Source of the DNA: Streptomyces sp. NBC_01304
Lineage (GTDB): Bacteria; Actinomycetota; Actinomycetes; Streptomycetales; Streptomycetaceae
Reading direction: 5' to 3'
DNA: 64,000 bases
Assembly (NCBI RefSeq): GCF_035975855.1
Contig: NZ_CP109055.1
Coordinates: 6,696,001-6,760,000, forward strand
Part shown: piece after piece, positions 24,858 through 32,313 of the stretch
Position numbering within the stretch: position 1 is the stretch's first letter
How the letters are laid out: every line of letters begins with the position of its first letter
The notes under the pieces: generated by a model
What the model saw: the letters and a program-made list of their open reading frames with translations, nothing else
Databases searched by the model: none
Told to the model about the DNA's origin: nothing
Made by a program: the position numbers and the translations under genes

Positions 24858-26021
24858 ATGCAAGCGCACACAGCCGCAGCCCCGGCGCCGACCGGTCAGG
24901 GGCCCCTCGCGGGCTTCACCATCGGGGTCACCGCCGCCCGCCGGGCCGATGAACTCGGCGCGCTCCTCACCCGGCGCGGCGGCACCGTCCTGCACGCGCC
25001 CGCGCTGCGGATCGTGCCGCTCGCCGACGACAGCGAACTGCTCGCCGCCACCAAGCAGTTGCTCGACCACGCCCCCGACGTGGTGGTCGCCACCACCGCG
25101 ATCGGCTTCCGCGGCTGGGTCGAAGCGGCCGACGGCTGGGGCCTCGGCGAGGCCCTGCTCGCCTGCCTCGGCGGGAGCGAACTCCTCGCCCGTGGGCCCA
25201 AGGTGAAGGGCGCCATCCGCGCCCAGGGCCTGACCGAGCACTGGTCCCCGTCGTCCGAGTCCATGGCCGAGGTCCTGGACCGGCTGCTCGCCGAAGGCGT
25301 CGACGGCCGGCGCATCGCCCTCCAGCTGCACGGCGAGCCGCTGCCCGGCTTCGTCGAGGCGCTGCGGGCGGGCGGCGCGGACGTGGTCGGCGTCCCCGTC
25401 TACCGCTGGCTGCCGCCCGAGGACCTGGCCCCCCTCGACCGCCTCATCGACGCGACGCTCTCGCGCGGCGTGGACGCGCTCACCTTCACCAGCGCGCCCG
25501 CCGCGGCCTCGCTGCTCTCGCGGGCCGAGGAGCGCGGTCAGCTCGACCAGTTGATCGCCGCCCTGCACCACGACGTGCTGCCGGCGTGCGTCGGGCCGGT
25601 CACCGCGCTGCCGCTGCAGGCGCACGGGCTCGACACCGTGCAGCCGGAGCGGTTCCGGCTCGGGCCGCTGGTGCAGCTGCTCTGCCTCGAACTCCCTTCT
25701 CGTACGCGTACGTTGCCGATCGCCGGGCGGCGCGTGGAGATCCGCGGCCATGCGGTGCTCGTGGACGACGAGCTGCAGGCCGTGCCGCCGGCCGGGATGG
25801 CGCTGCTCCGGGCGCTTGCGCGGCGGCCGGGGTGGGTGGTGGCGCGGGCGGAGTTGCTGCGTACGTTGCCGGGGGCGGGGCGGGACGAGCACGCGGTGGA
25901 GACCGCCATGGCGCGGCTGCGGTCCGCCCTGGGGGCGCCCAAGCTGATTCAGACCGTGGTCAAGCGGGGGTACCGGCTGGCGCTGGATCCGGCGGCGGAC
26001 GCGAAGTACGCGGACTCGTAG
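24858..26021 (+). CDS. nnaR: Uroporphyrinogen-III synthase-like / OmpR-type DNA-binding regulator NnaR
   Basis: 387 aa. Residues about 10-260 form a HemD-like domain (GFTIGVTAARRADELGALLT, then VVATTAIGFRGWVEAADG and LTFTSAPAAASLL). The C-terminal about 100 residues are a winged helix of the OmpR/PhoB type (MALLRALARRPGWVVARAEL, then VETAMARLRSAL and VVKRGYRLAL). This fusion next to narK is the described S. coelicolor regulator NnaR (SCO2958), which works with GlnR on nitrate/nitrite genes. Whether the HemD part keeps synthase activity or senses a tetrapyrrole is not visible. It may bind the 24-bp repeats just upstream (inference). Confidence 0.88.
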   Translation: MQAHTAAAPAPTGQGPLAGFTIGVTAARRADELGALLTRRGGTVLHAPALRIVPLADDSELLAATKQLLDHAPDVVVATTAIGFRGWVEAADGWGLGEALLACLGGSELLARGPKVKGAIRAQGLTEHWSPSSESMAEVLDRLLAEGVDGRRIALQLHGEPLPGFVEALRAGGADVVGVPVYRWLPPEDLAPLDRLIDATLSRGVDALTFTSAPAAASLLSRAEERGQLDQLIAALHHDVLPACVGPVTALPLQAHGLDTVQPERFRLGPLVQLLCLELPSRTRTLPIAGRRVEIRGHAVLVDDELQAVPPAGMALLRALARRPGWVVARAELLRTLPGAGRDEHAVETAMARLRSALGAPKLIQTVVKRGYRLALDPAADAKYADS

Positions 26022-26097
26022 GGGTGTTGGACGCTCGCGTATGCGGGCGCGCTTCTAGCCCATGGGAAAGCTCAGCCGTTGCGGCTTGACTTGAGCC

Positions 26098-26640
26098 ATG
26101 ACACAGAACACGCAGGTGCGGCGGGGAGCCGCAGGGGTGGTCCTGATCGCGGCGACCGTGGTGAGCGGGCTGATGGCCGGGGTCTGGTACGCGTACGCGA
26201 CTTCGGTCATGGGGGCGCTCGGGCGCACCGACGACCGGACCTTCATCGAGGTCATGCAGAACATCAACGAAATGATCCAGAACCCGGTGTTCTTCGCGGG
26301 CCTCTTCGGCGCGCTGATCCTGCCGGCCGTCGCGGCGTGGCAAGCACGGCGGGCCGGGCAGCGGGACGTCCTGCTGTGGACGCTGGCCGGACTCGCGCTG
26401 TACTTCGCCGTGTTCGTGGTGACCTCGGGCGCCAGCGTCCCGCTGAACGACCAGCTGGCGGCCGCGGGCAATCCGGCGAAGATCGCCGATCCGGCAGGGG
26501 TGCGGGGGGACTTCGAGGATCCCTGGGTCGCCTGGAACATCGTGCGAGCGCTGCTCAACACGGCAGCGGTGGCGTGCCTGGCGCGGGCGCTGGCGGTACG
26601 GGGGAGGGTCCGGCAGGGGCGGTACGCCGTGCAGGGGTAG
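26098..26640 (+). CDS. DUF1772 (anthrone-oxygenase-like) membrane protein
   Basis: 180 aa, ATG at 26098. Four hydrophobic segments: VVLIAATVVSGLMAGVWYAY, VFFAGLFGALILPAVAAW, LLWTLAGLALYFAVFVV and the C-terminal VRALLNTAAVACLARALA. The conserved VPLNDQLA between TM3 and TM4 and FxxxMQxIN early on are typical of DUF1772. Fungal relatives act on anthrones; bacterial members have no assigned reaction. No pathway partner is adjacent. A long tandem repeat array starts about 10 bp after the stop. Confidence 0.8.
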   Translation: MTQNTQVRRGAAGVVLIAATVVSGLMAGVWYAYATSVMGALGRTDDRTFIEVMQNINEMIQNPVFFAGLFGALILPAVAAWQARRAGQRDVLLWTLAGLALYFAVFVVTSGASVPLNDQLAAAGNPAKIADPAGVRGDFEDPWVAWNIVRALLNTAAVACLARALAVRGRVRQGRYAVQG

Positions 26641-26649
26641 GGCTCGGCC

Positions 26650-27140
26650 GGATCCTGGGTCGTGGTTGCCGGTGGGCCTGGGGGCAAGCCTGGATCCTGG
26701 TTGCGCGCGGGCCTGGGACACACCTGGATCCGGCCCGCCGACCGGCCAGGGATGCGGTTGGATCCTGGCCGCCGACGGGCCCGGGTGCACCTGGGTCCTG
26801 GCCGTCCGTGGGTCTGGGACACACCTGGATCCGGCCCGCCGACCGGCCAGGGATGCGGTTGGATCCTGGCCGTCGACGGGCCCGGGTGCACCTGGGTCCT
26901 GGCCGTCCGTGGGTCTGGGACACACCTGGATCCGGCCCGCCGACCGGCCAGGGATGCGGTTGGATCCTGGCCGCCGACGGCCCGGGTACACCTGGGTCCT
27001 GGCCGCCCGTAGGCCTGGGGGCGCCTGGGCCCTGCCCGCCGGTCGGCCTGGGACGTGGCGGGGCCCTGGCCGCAACAGGCCTGGGGCAAGCCGGGATTCC
27101 GGCTGACGGTCGGCCTGGGGCGTCCCGGATCCCGACCGGC
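26650..27140 (+). repeat. Higher-order tandem repeat (101-bp unit of three about 34-bp subunits)
   Basis: The marker GGGACACACCTGGATCC starts at 26715, 26816 and 26917, an exact 101-bp period. Within each period three related subunits of 34, 34 and 33 bp start GCCTGGGAC, GCCAGGGAT and GCCCGGGTG, and each contains an (C/T)TGG(A/G)TCC core. More diverged subunits extend on both sides (about 26650-26714 and 27018-27140). The period is not a multiple of 3, so long open frames read through all three phases and are not genes. It fills the 590-bp gap between the DUF1772 and CGNR genes. Confidence 0.9.
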
Positions 27141-27230
27141 AGGGCGGCAGGAGCCCTTCCGGTCGCGGCACCGGGAGGGCACTCTGGGGAGTAGCTCCCC
27201 GGTAACCCCCCACAAGGCGGTGACAGGCGC

Positions 27231-27842
27231 ATGGCAGCGGGCACGTCTTTCGGCGATGCGGGCTCGGGCGCGTACGAGCTGCGGTTCGACTCCGGGCGGG
27301 TCTGCCTGGACCTCCTCGCCACCGCACACCCCGACGAACACCTCAGCGGCACCGAGCCGTTGCGGGCCTGGCTCAAGGGTGCGGGGCTCGTCCCCGCCAG
27401 CACCCCGCTCGGCCTGATCGACGCCGGCTGCGCGACCGCCTTCCGGGAACTGCGGGACCACATAGCCGAGTTGGTCACCGATGCGCCGAACCTCGACGGC
27501 CGGCCCTTCGACGCGGCCCTCGCCCACCTCAACGCGCTGGCCGCAGGCTCACCCCCGGCGCCGCGTGCGGTGCGTACCGCGGACGGCGGTCTGGTCCGCG
27601 CACTGCACCAGGACCCCGGCGCCCCGGCACTGCTCGCGGCGGTCGCGCGGGACGCGGTGGAGCTGCTCACCGACCCGGCCGCGCGCTCCCGGATCCGGCA
27701 GTGCGAGGGCGACAACTGCCCGATCATCTACCTCGACACGTCCCGGGGCCGCCGGCGCCGCTGGTGCTCCAGCGAGATCTGCGGCAACCGCGAACGCGTG
27801 GCCCGGCACCGGCGCAGGGCGGCGGCCCTGGCCCGCGTCTGA
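27231..27842 (+). CDS. CGNR zinc finger / ABATE domain protein
   Basis: 203 aa, ATG at 27231. N-terminal ABATE-type domain (LRFDSGRVCLDLLATAHP) and a C-terminal CGNR zinc finger: RIRQCEGDNCPIIYLDTSRG, RRWCSSEICGNRERVARHRR. The four cysteines bind zinc; the arrangement is thought to bind nucleic acid and the family is treated as stress-linked transcription factors. Targets are unknown. It stands alone between the repeat array and sigU. Confidence 0.85.
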   Translation: MAAGTSFGDAGSGAYELRFDSGRVCLDLLATAHPDEHLSGTEPLRAWLKGAGLVPASTPLGLIDAGCATAFRELRDHIAELVTDAPNLDGRPFDAALAHLNALAAGSPPAPRAVRTADGGLVRALHQDPGAPALLAAVARDAVELLTDPAARSRIRQCEGDNCPIIYLDTSRGRRRRWCSSEICGNRERVARHRRRAAALARV

Positions 27843-27939
27843 AGCCCACGCCGGTGGCGTAGCGCCTACTCAGCCGCGTACCGCTACTGAATGGACGTAC
27901 AGGAAGACGCTTTGAACGGAGCGCGGCCCGCGTACGTAA

Positions 27940-27971
27940 CTCACCCATGAGCAAGGTGGGTGAGCCCACCT
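27940..27971 (+). promoter_or_regulatory. Overlapping alternative hairpins in the sigU leader
   Basis: CTCACCC (27940-27946) can pair with GGGTGAG (27958-27964), or AGGTGGG (27954-27960) with CCCACCT (27965-27971). The two stems share bases and exclude each other. They end 14 bases before the GGAGG of sigU. TTTGAAC at 27911-27917 followed by CGTACGTAA is a possible ECF-type promoter. Confidence 0.45.
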
Positions 27972-27995
27972 GTATGGGGGACACCGGAGGTAGGC

Positions 27996-28568
27996 GTGCG
28001 CAAGGATTCCGCTGTGGCCGACGACCGCCCGCCGCGAGCCCGACATCGGGGTCAACCGGCGGAGCCCGACGAGGAGTTGATGCGCGCGCTCTACCGGGAG
28101 CACGCGGGTCCACTGCTCGCCTATGTGCTGCGCCTGGTGGCGGGCGACCGGCAGCGGGCCGAGGACGTCGTACAGGAAACGCTGATCAGGGCGTGGAAGA
28201 ACGCGGGGCAGCTGAATCGCGCCACTGGCTCGGTCCGGCCCTGGTTGGTGACAGTGGCGCGGCGTATCGTCATCGACGGCCACCGCAGCCGGCAGGCCCG
28301 GCCGCAGGAGGTCGACCCGTCACCACTGGAGGTCATCCCCGCGGAGGACGAGATCGACAAGGCGCTGTGGCTGATGACTCTTTCCGACGCTCTCGAGGAC
28401 CTGACTCCCGCGCACCGGGAGGTACTTGTCGAGACGTACTTCAAAGGGCGTACCGTCAATGAGGCGGCCGAAGCCCTCGGCATACCCAGCGGGACGGTCC
28501 GCTCCCGGGTGTTCTACGCCCTGCGCTCCATGAAACTGGCCCTGGAAGAGCGGGGGGTGACGGCATGA
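27996..28568 (+). CDS. sigU: ECF RNA polymerase sigma factor (SigU)
   Basis: 190 aa from the GTG at 27996, fixed by GGAGG 5 bases upstream; in-frame GTG 27960 would skip this site. Region 2 is seen as LMRALYREHAGPLLAYVLRL and RAEDVVQETLIRAWKN, followed by WLVTVARRIVIDGHR. Region 4 is the helix-turn-helix TVNEAAEALGIPSGTVRSRV. ECF factors recruit RNA polymerase to a small stress regulon, often outside the membrane barrier. The next gene, overlapping by 4 bp (ATGA), encodes its zinc-type anti-sigma factor. Position before helD and malic enzyme matches S. coelicolor sigU (SCO2954) as remembered. Confidence 0.88.
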   Translation: MRKDSAVADDRPPRARHRGQPAEPDEELMRALYREHAGPLLAYVLRLVAGDRQRAEDVVQETLIRAWKNAGQLNRATGSVRPWLVTVARRIVIDGHRSRQARPQEVDPSPLEVIPAEDEIDKALWLMTLSDALEDLTPAHREVLVETYFKGRTVNEAAEALGIPSGTVRSRVFYALRSMKLALEERGVTA

Positions 28569-29353
28569 CCGCGTACGACACGAACAGTGGCGCACCCGAC
28601 ATGGAAGCCATGCACGAGACGGTCGGCGCCTACGCCCTGGGCATCCTGGACGACGCGGAGGCCACCGCCTTCGAGGCGCACCTGGCCGAGTGCGACTTCT
28701 GCCAGGTCCAGCTGGAGGAGCTGGCCGGCATGGAGCCGATGCTGGCCGCCCTCGCGGACATGCCCGAGCAGCGCGGGCCTGAGGTGGGGAACCAGCTCTC
28801 GGCCAAGCCCAGCGACAAGCTGCTCGGCAATCTCGTGGACGAGGTCGCCGAGAAGCGCGCCCAAAAGCGCCGGCGGTCCTTCTACCTGGTGGCGGCAGCG
28901 GCGGCCCTGATCATCGGCGGCCCGCTCACGGTCATGGCGGTGACCGGCGGGAGCGACAGCACGGGAACCCCGTCGGCGCACTCCACCAGCCCCGCCCAGG
29001 ACGCGTTCTTCCACCACATGGAGGAGAAGGTCGAGGCGACCGACGCGAAGACCGACGTCACCGCGACCGTCGGCCTGGAGAAGAAGGCCTGGGGCACCCA
29101 CACGGTCCTGGAACTCAAGAACGTCAAGGGCCCGCTCAAGTGCTCCCTCATCGCCGTGGGCAAGAACGGCAAGGAGGAGACGGTCACCTCCTGGTCAGTC
29201 CCGAAGTGGGGCTACGGCATCGAGGACAGCCCGAACAAATGGGCCCGCACCCCGCTCTACGTGCACGGCGGCGCCGCGATGGACCGCGCCGACATCGACC
29301 ACTTCGAGGTCCGCACCTTCGACGGCAAGCGGCTGGTGGAGGTGAAGGCGTGA
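28565..29353 (+). CDS. rsuA: Anti-sigma factor RsuA (ZAS family)
   Basis: 262 aa. The N-terminal cytoplasmic anti-sigma domain carries the zinc motif H-x3-C-x2-C (HLAECDFCQ, about residues 38-46) after HETVGAYALGILDDAEA. One transmembrane helix (about 104-124, SFYLVAAAAALIIGGPLTVM) leads to an outside domain of about 130 residues, with WGTHTVLELKNVKGPLKCSL and WGYGIEDSPNKW, resembling anti-sigma-K C-terminal-like domains. It would hold SigU inactive at the membrane until an envelope signal removes it. Translationally coupled to sigU. Confidence 0.9.
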   Translation: MTAYDTNSGAPDMEAMHETVGAYALGILDDAEATAFEAHLAECDFCQVQLEELAGMEPMLAALADMPEQRGPEVGNQLSAKPSDKLLGNLVDEVAEKRAQKRRRSFYLVAAAAALIIGGPLTVMAVTGGSDSTGTPSAHSTSPAQDAFFHHMEEKVEATDAKTDVTATVGLEKKAWGTHTVLELKNVKGPLKCSLIAVGKNGKEETVTSWSVPKWGYGIEDSPNKWARTPLYVHGGAAMDRADIDHFEVRTFDGKRLVEVKA

Positions 29354-29457
29354 GATTTTGTGCCCGTCCGGTGAAGGTGAACAGGTAAGAAGCGTGCACC
29401 CACCGGCCCCCTTCGCGTACCGTGGACGGCTGCTCAGCACGTCAGAAGGGGGCCTCG

Positions 29458-31845
29458 GTGGCCGCGCAGGAAGCCGCTGTCGAATCCGTCGGATCCGCGG
29501 TCGAGTCCCAGGTGGATTCGGTACGCGACCAGGAGATCGGCATCGAGCAGGACCACCTTGACCGGGTGTACCGGCGGCTCGAGGAGAAGATCCACGAGGC
29601 CGAGTTCCTGATGCACGACGCCGCCCAGCGCGGCCAGGTCGGCACCCCCGGCGCGCTCGCCGAGCGGGACGCGCAGGTCTTCCGCGCCGGGATCCACCTC
29701 AACCGCCTCAACAGCGAGTTCGAGGACTTCCTGTTCGGCCGCATCGACCTGCTCCTCGGCAAGGACGGCAAGAAGGGCCCGGACGGCGCGTACACGTCGA
29801 TCGACCCGGCCGACGACGCGATCCGCACCGAAGGCACCCACAGCGAAGCCGACATCGCGGAGACCCTGCACATCGGCCGCATCGGAGTCCTGGACGAGGA
29901 CTACGCGCCGCTGGTCATCGACTGGCGCGCCCCGGCCGCCGCGCCGTTCTACCGGTCGACGCCGGTCGATCCCGGCCGGGTGGTACGCCGCCGGGTGATC
30001 CGCTCCAAGGGCCGCAAGGTCCTCGGTGTCGAGGACGACCTGATGCGCCCCGAGCTGCGCGCCTTCCTCGGCGGGGCCGAGCTCCCGGTGATCGGCGACG
30101 GCGCCCTGATGGCCGCGCTCGGCCAGGCCCGCAGCCACACCATGCGGGACATCGTGGCGTCCATCCAGGCCGAGCAGGACCTGGTCATCCGGGCCCCCGC
30201 CGCCTCCGTCACGTACGTCGAGGGCGGGCCCGGCACCGGCAAGACGGCGGTCGCGCTGCACCGGGCCGCGTATCTGCTCTACCAGGACCGCCGCAGGTAC
30301 GCGGGCGGCATCCTCATCGTCTCTCCCACGCCCCTGCTGGTGGCGTACACCGAAGGCGTGCTGCCCTCCCTCGGCGAGGAGGGACAGGTCGCGATCCGCG
30401 CGGTCGGCTCGCTGGTGGACGGGGCCGAGGCGACGCTGTACGACGAGCCCTCGGTGGCCCGCGTCAAGGGCTCCTCGCGCATGCTCAAGGTGCTGCGCAA
30501 GGCGGCCCGGGGCGTGCTCGAAGGCACCCGCCCGGGCGGTCCGCCGCGCCAGGAGGGCCAGTTGGCCTTCGGCGAGGAACCGCAGGCCGCCGCCGGCCCG
30601 CCGACCCGCCTCCGCGTGGTCGCCTTCGGGCGCCGCCTGGAGCTGGAGTACGACGCCCTTCAGCGCATCCGGAACAACGCCCTCGGCGGCACCTCACCGG
30701 TCAACCACCTGCGCCCGCGCGCCCGTCGGCTGCTCCTGGACGCCCTGTGGTCCCAGTCCGGCGCGGCCGGCCGGCACACCGACCCGGAGCTGGCCGCCGA
30801 GCTGCGCTCGTCCTTCGACGAGGACATCACCTCCGAGGACCCGTTCATCGAGTTCCTCGACGCCTGGTGGCCCGAGCTGACCCCGCGCCGGGTCCTCGAA
30901 GCCATGGCCGACGAGAAGCGCCTGGGCCGCTGGGCCCGCCGCGTCCTCAACCCCGGCGAGGTCCGCCGGGTCGCGCGCTCGCTCAAGCGCGCGGGCCTGT
31001 CCGTGCACGACGTGGCCATGCTCGACGAGCTGCAGATGATCCTCGGCACCCCGGCCCGCCCCAAGAAGAAGCGCGAGCTCGACCCGCTGGACCAGCTCAC
31101 CGGCCTCGAAGAGCTGATGCCGACCCGCGAGGAGACCCAGCGCGAGCGCGCCGAACGCCTCGCCCAGGAGCGCGTCGAGTACGCGCACGTCATCGTCGAC
31201 GAGGCGCAGGACCTGACCCCCATGCAGTGGCGCATGGTCGGCCGCCGTGGCCGGACCGCCACCTGGACCGTCGTCGGCGACCCGGCCCAGTCCTCCTGGT
31301 CCGACCCGGACGAGGCGGCCGCGGCCCGCGACGAGGCGCTCGGCACCCGCCCGCGCCGCCGCTTCGAGCTGACGGTCAACTACCGCAATCCGTCCGAGAT
31401 CGCGGAGCTCGCGGCGAAGGTCCTGGCCCTCGCCATGCCCGGCTCCCCGTCCCCGAAGGCGGTCCGCTCGACGGGCATCGAGCCCCGGTTCGCCGTCGTA
31501 CGGGGCAGGGATCTGGCGGGGACGGTCCGCGCGGAGGCGCAGCGCCTGCTCGACCAGGTCGACGGCACGGTCGGCGTGGTCGTGGCGATGCGCCGCCGGG
31601 GCGAGGCGGCCCGCTGGCTCGCGGAGCTGGGCGAGCGCGTGGTGGCGCTCGGCAGCCTGGAGGCCAAGGGCCTGGAGTACGACGCGACGGTGGTGGTCTC
31701 CCCGGCGGAGATCGCCGACGAGTCCCCGGCGGGGCTGCGCGTCCTGTACGTCGCCCTCACCCGGGCCACCCAGCAGCTCACGGTGATCTCGACGGACCGT
31801 GACGACCCGGACGGGGCCGGAGTGCCGGACCTGCTGCGGGACTGA
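29458..31845 (+). CDS. helD: RNA polymerase recycling motor HelD (UvrD/Rep-like ATPase)
   Basis: 795 aa from the GTG at 29458, with AGAAGGGGG upstream; an ATG at 29422 before this site is rejected. The N-terminal Glu/Gln-rich helical arm (LDRVYRRLEEKIHEAEFLMH) fits the HelD insertion into the RNA polymerase secondary channel. Superfamily-1 motifs follow: Walker A EGGPGTGKTAVALH (about 256), DEAQDLTP (about 581), GDPAQSSW, LTVNYRNPSEI, AKGLEYDATVVV and LYVALTRATQQL. HelD frees stalled RNA polymerase from DNA; some actinobacterial relatives give rifamycin protection. Its placement beside sigU-rsuA may link polymerase recycling to sigma switching. Confidence 0.9.
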   Translation: MAAQEAAVESVGSAVESQVDSVRDQEIGIEQDHLDRVYRRLEEKIHEAEFLMHDAAQRGQVGTPGALAERDAQVFRAGIHLNRLNSEFEDFLFGRIDLLLGKDGKKGPDGAYTSIDPADDAIRTEGTHSEADIAETLHIGRIGVLDEDYAPLVIDWRAPAAAPFYRSTPVDPGRVVRRRVIRSKGRKVLGVEDDLMRPELRAFLGGAELPVIGDGALMAALGQARSHTMRDIVASIQAEQDLVIRAPAASVTYVEGGPGTGKTAVALHRAAYLLYQDRRRYAGGILIVSPTPLLVAYTEGVLPSLGEEGQVAIRAVGSLVDGAEATLYDEPSVARVKGSSRMLKVLRKAARGVLEGTRPGGPPRQEGQLAFGEEPQAAAGPPTRLRVVAFGRRLELEYDALQRIRNNALGGTSPVNHLRPRARRLLLDALWSQSGAAGRHTDPELAAELRSSFDEDITSEDPFIEFLDAWWPELTPRRVLEAMADEKRLGRWARRVLNPGEVRRVARSLKRAGLSVHDVAMLDELQMILGTPARPKKKRELDPLDQLTGLEELMPTREETQRERAERLAQERVEYAHVIVDEAQDLTPMQWRMVGRRGRTATWTVVGDPAQSSWSDPDEAAAARDEALGTRPRRRFELTVNYRNPSEIAELAAKVLALAMPGSPSPKAVRSTGIEPRFAVVRGRDLAGTVRAEAQRLLDQVDGTVGVVVAMRRRGEAARWLAELGERVVALGSLEAKGLEYDATVVVSPAEIADESPAGLRVLYVALTRATQQLTVISTDRDDPDGAGVPDLLRD

Positions 31846-31929
31846 CACCGGGGCGCAGGCCGGCCGGCACCGGGGGCCCTGATCGGCTGATACCGGGCCT
31901 GACGGCGGCTGACACGGGGCTGACGTCAC

Positions 31930-31945
31930 AGGGCCTGTTGGCCCT
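31930..31945 (+). terminator. Short hairpin after helD
   Basis: AGGGCC-TGTT-GGCCCT, a perfect 6-bp stem, followed by a T/C-rich stretch; likely the end of the helD message. Confidence 0.5.
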
Positions 31946-31972
31946 ACTTCGAAGAGTCCTGCGGGACGGGAA

Positions 31973-32000
31973 TTGCCTTACGGGGATCGTTTGTTACCTT
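31973..32000 (+). promoter_or_regulatory. Promoter of the structured RNA
   Basis: TTGCCT (31973-31978) and TACCTT (31995-32000) are 16 bp apart. The expected start, about 32007, coincides with the first base of the closing stem of the RNA that follows. Confidence 0.5.
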
Positions 32001-32006
32001 GGATGT

Positions 32007-32143
32007 GACACCGGCTCGATCCAAGCCCCCGGGCCCAACCTTCGTCGCTTAGAGCGACCACTTGCCGCGAGGCGAGCATGGCGGGTCGGTGTCGCTTAAC
32101 TTCCGTAAGAGGCCCACGTCACATGGTGACGTGGGCCTCTTAC
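32007..32143 (+). ncRNA. Candidate structured RNA (sRNA or riboswitch) upstream of malic enzyme
   Basis: The 468-bp gap between helD and the malic enzyme holds a compact fold. Stem P1 pairs GACACCGGCTCG (32007-32018) with CGGGTCGGTGTC (32082-32093), 12 bp with two wobbles. It encloses hairpin P2 GTCGCT-TAG-AGCGAC (32044-32058) and hairpin P3 CTTGCC-GCGA-GGCGAG (32061-32076, a GNRA loop). A C-rich strand lies at 32021-32040. An 18-bp terminator hairpin follows at 32105-32143. Promoter, fold and terminator together suggest an independent RNA of about 140 nt, or a leader that ends transcription before the malic-enzyme gene. I do not match it to a family I know. Confidence 0.55.
32105..32143 (+). 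terminator. 18-bp perfect hairpin terminator
   Basis: GTAAGAGGCCCACGTCAC pairs perfectly with GTGACGTGGGCCTCTTAC around an ATG loop. Followed by GTGTCCCC rather than a T-run. Confidence 0.8.
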
Positions 32144-32210
32144 GTGTCCCCTGCAAGGGGTTCCGCTGTGCGAGCACTTCTCGTATGGTGGAAGTCGTTT
32201 TCCGAAAAGC

Positions 32211-32231
32211 TTGAGAACAAAACGTTCTCAA
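32211..32231 (+). promoter_or_regulatory. Operator-like dyad before the malic enzyme gene
   Basis: TTGAGAAC-AAAAC-GTTCTCAA, a perfect 8-bp inverted repeat in an AT-rich patch, about 20 bases after a TATGGT (32184-32189) that could be a -10. A repressor or activator site for the downstream gene is plausible. Confidence 0.5.
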
Positions 32232-32313
32232 TCTGGGGCGGCTACCACGTACCCACAGGTAGGTGCGACGATCGGAAGACGTACGTGACTTACAGGTGAA
32301 AGAGGAAGTCGGC

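Noticed and set aside
26662..27194. Repeat protein frames (GLGHTWIRPADRPG-like) in the tandem array
   Set aside because: The 101-bp period shifts the frame each copy, so all three frames look alike; no start signal and no stable repeat in one frame.
29422..29457. Upstream start for HelD
   Set aside because: The AGAAGGGGG ribosome-binding site lies inside this stretch and fits the GTG at 29458.
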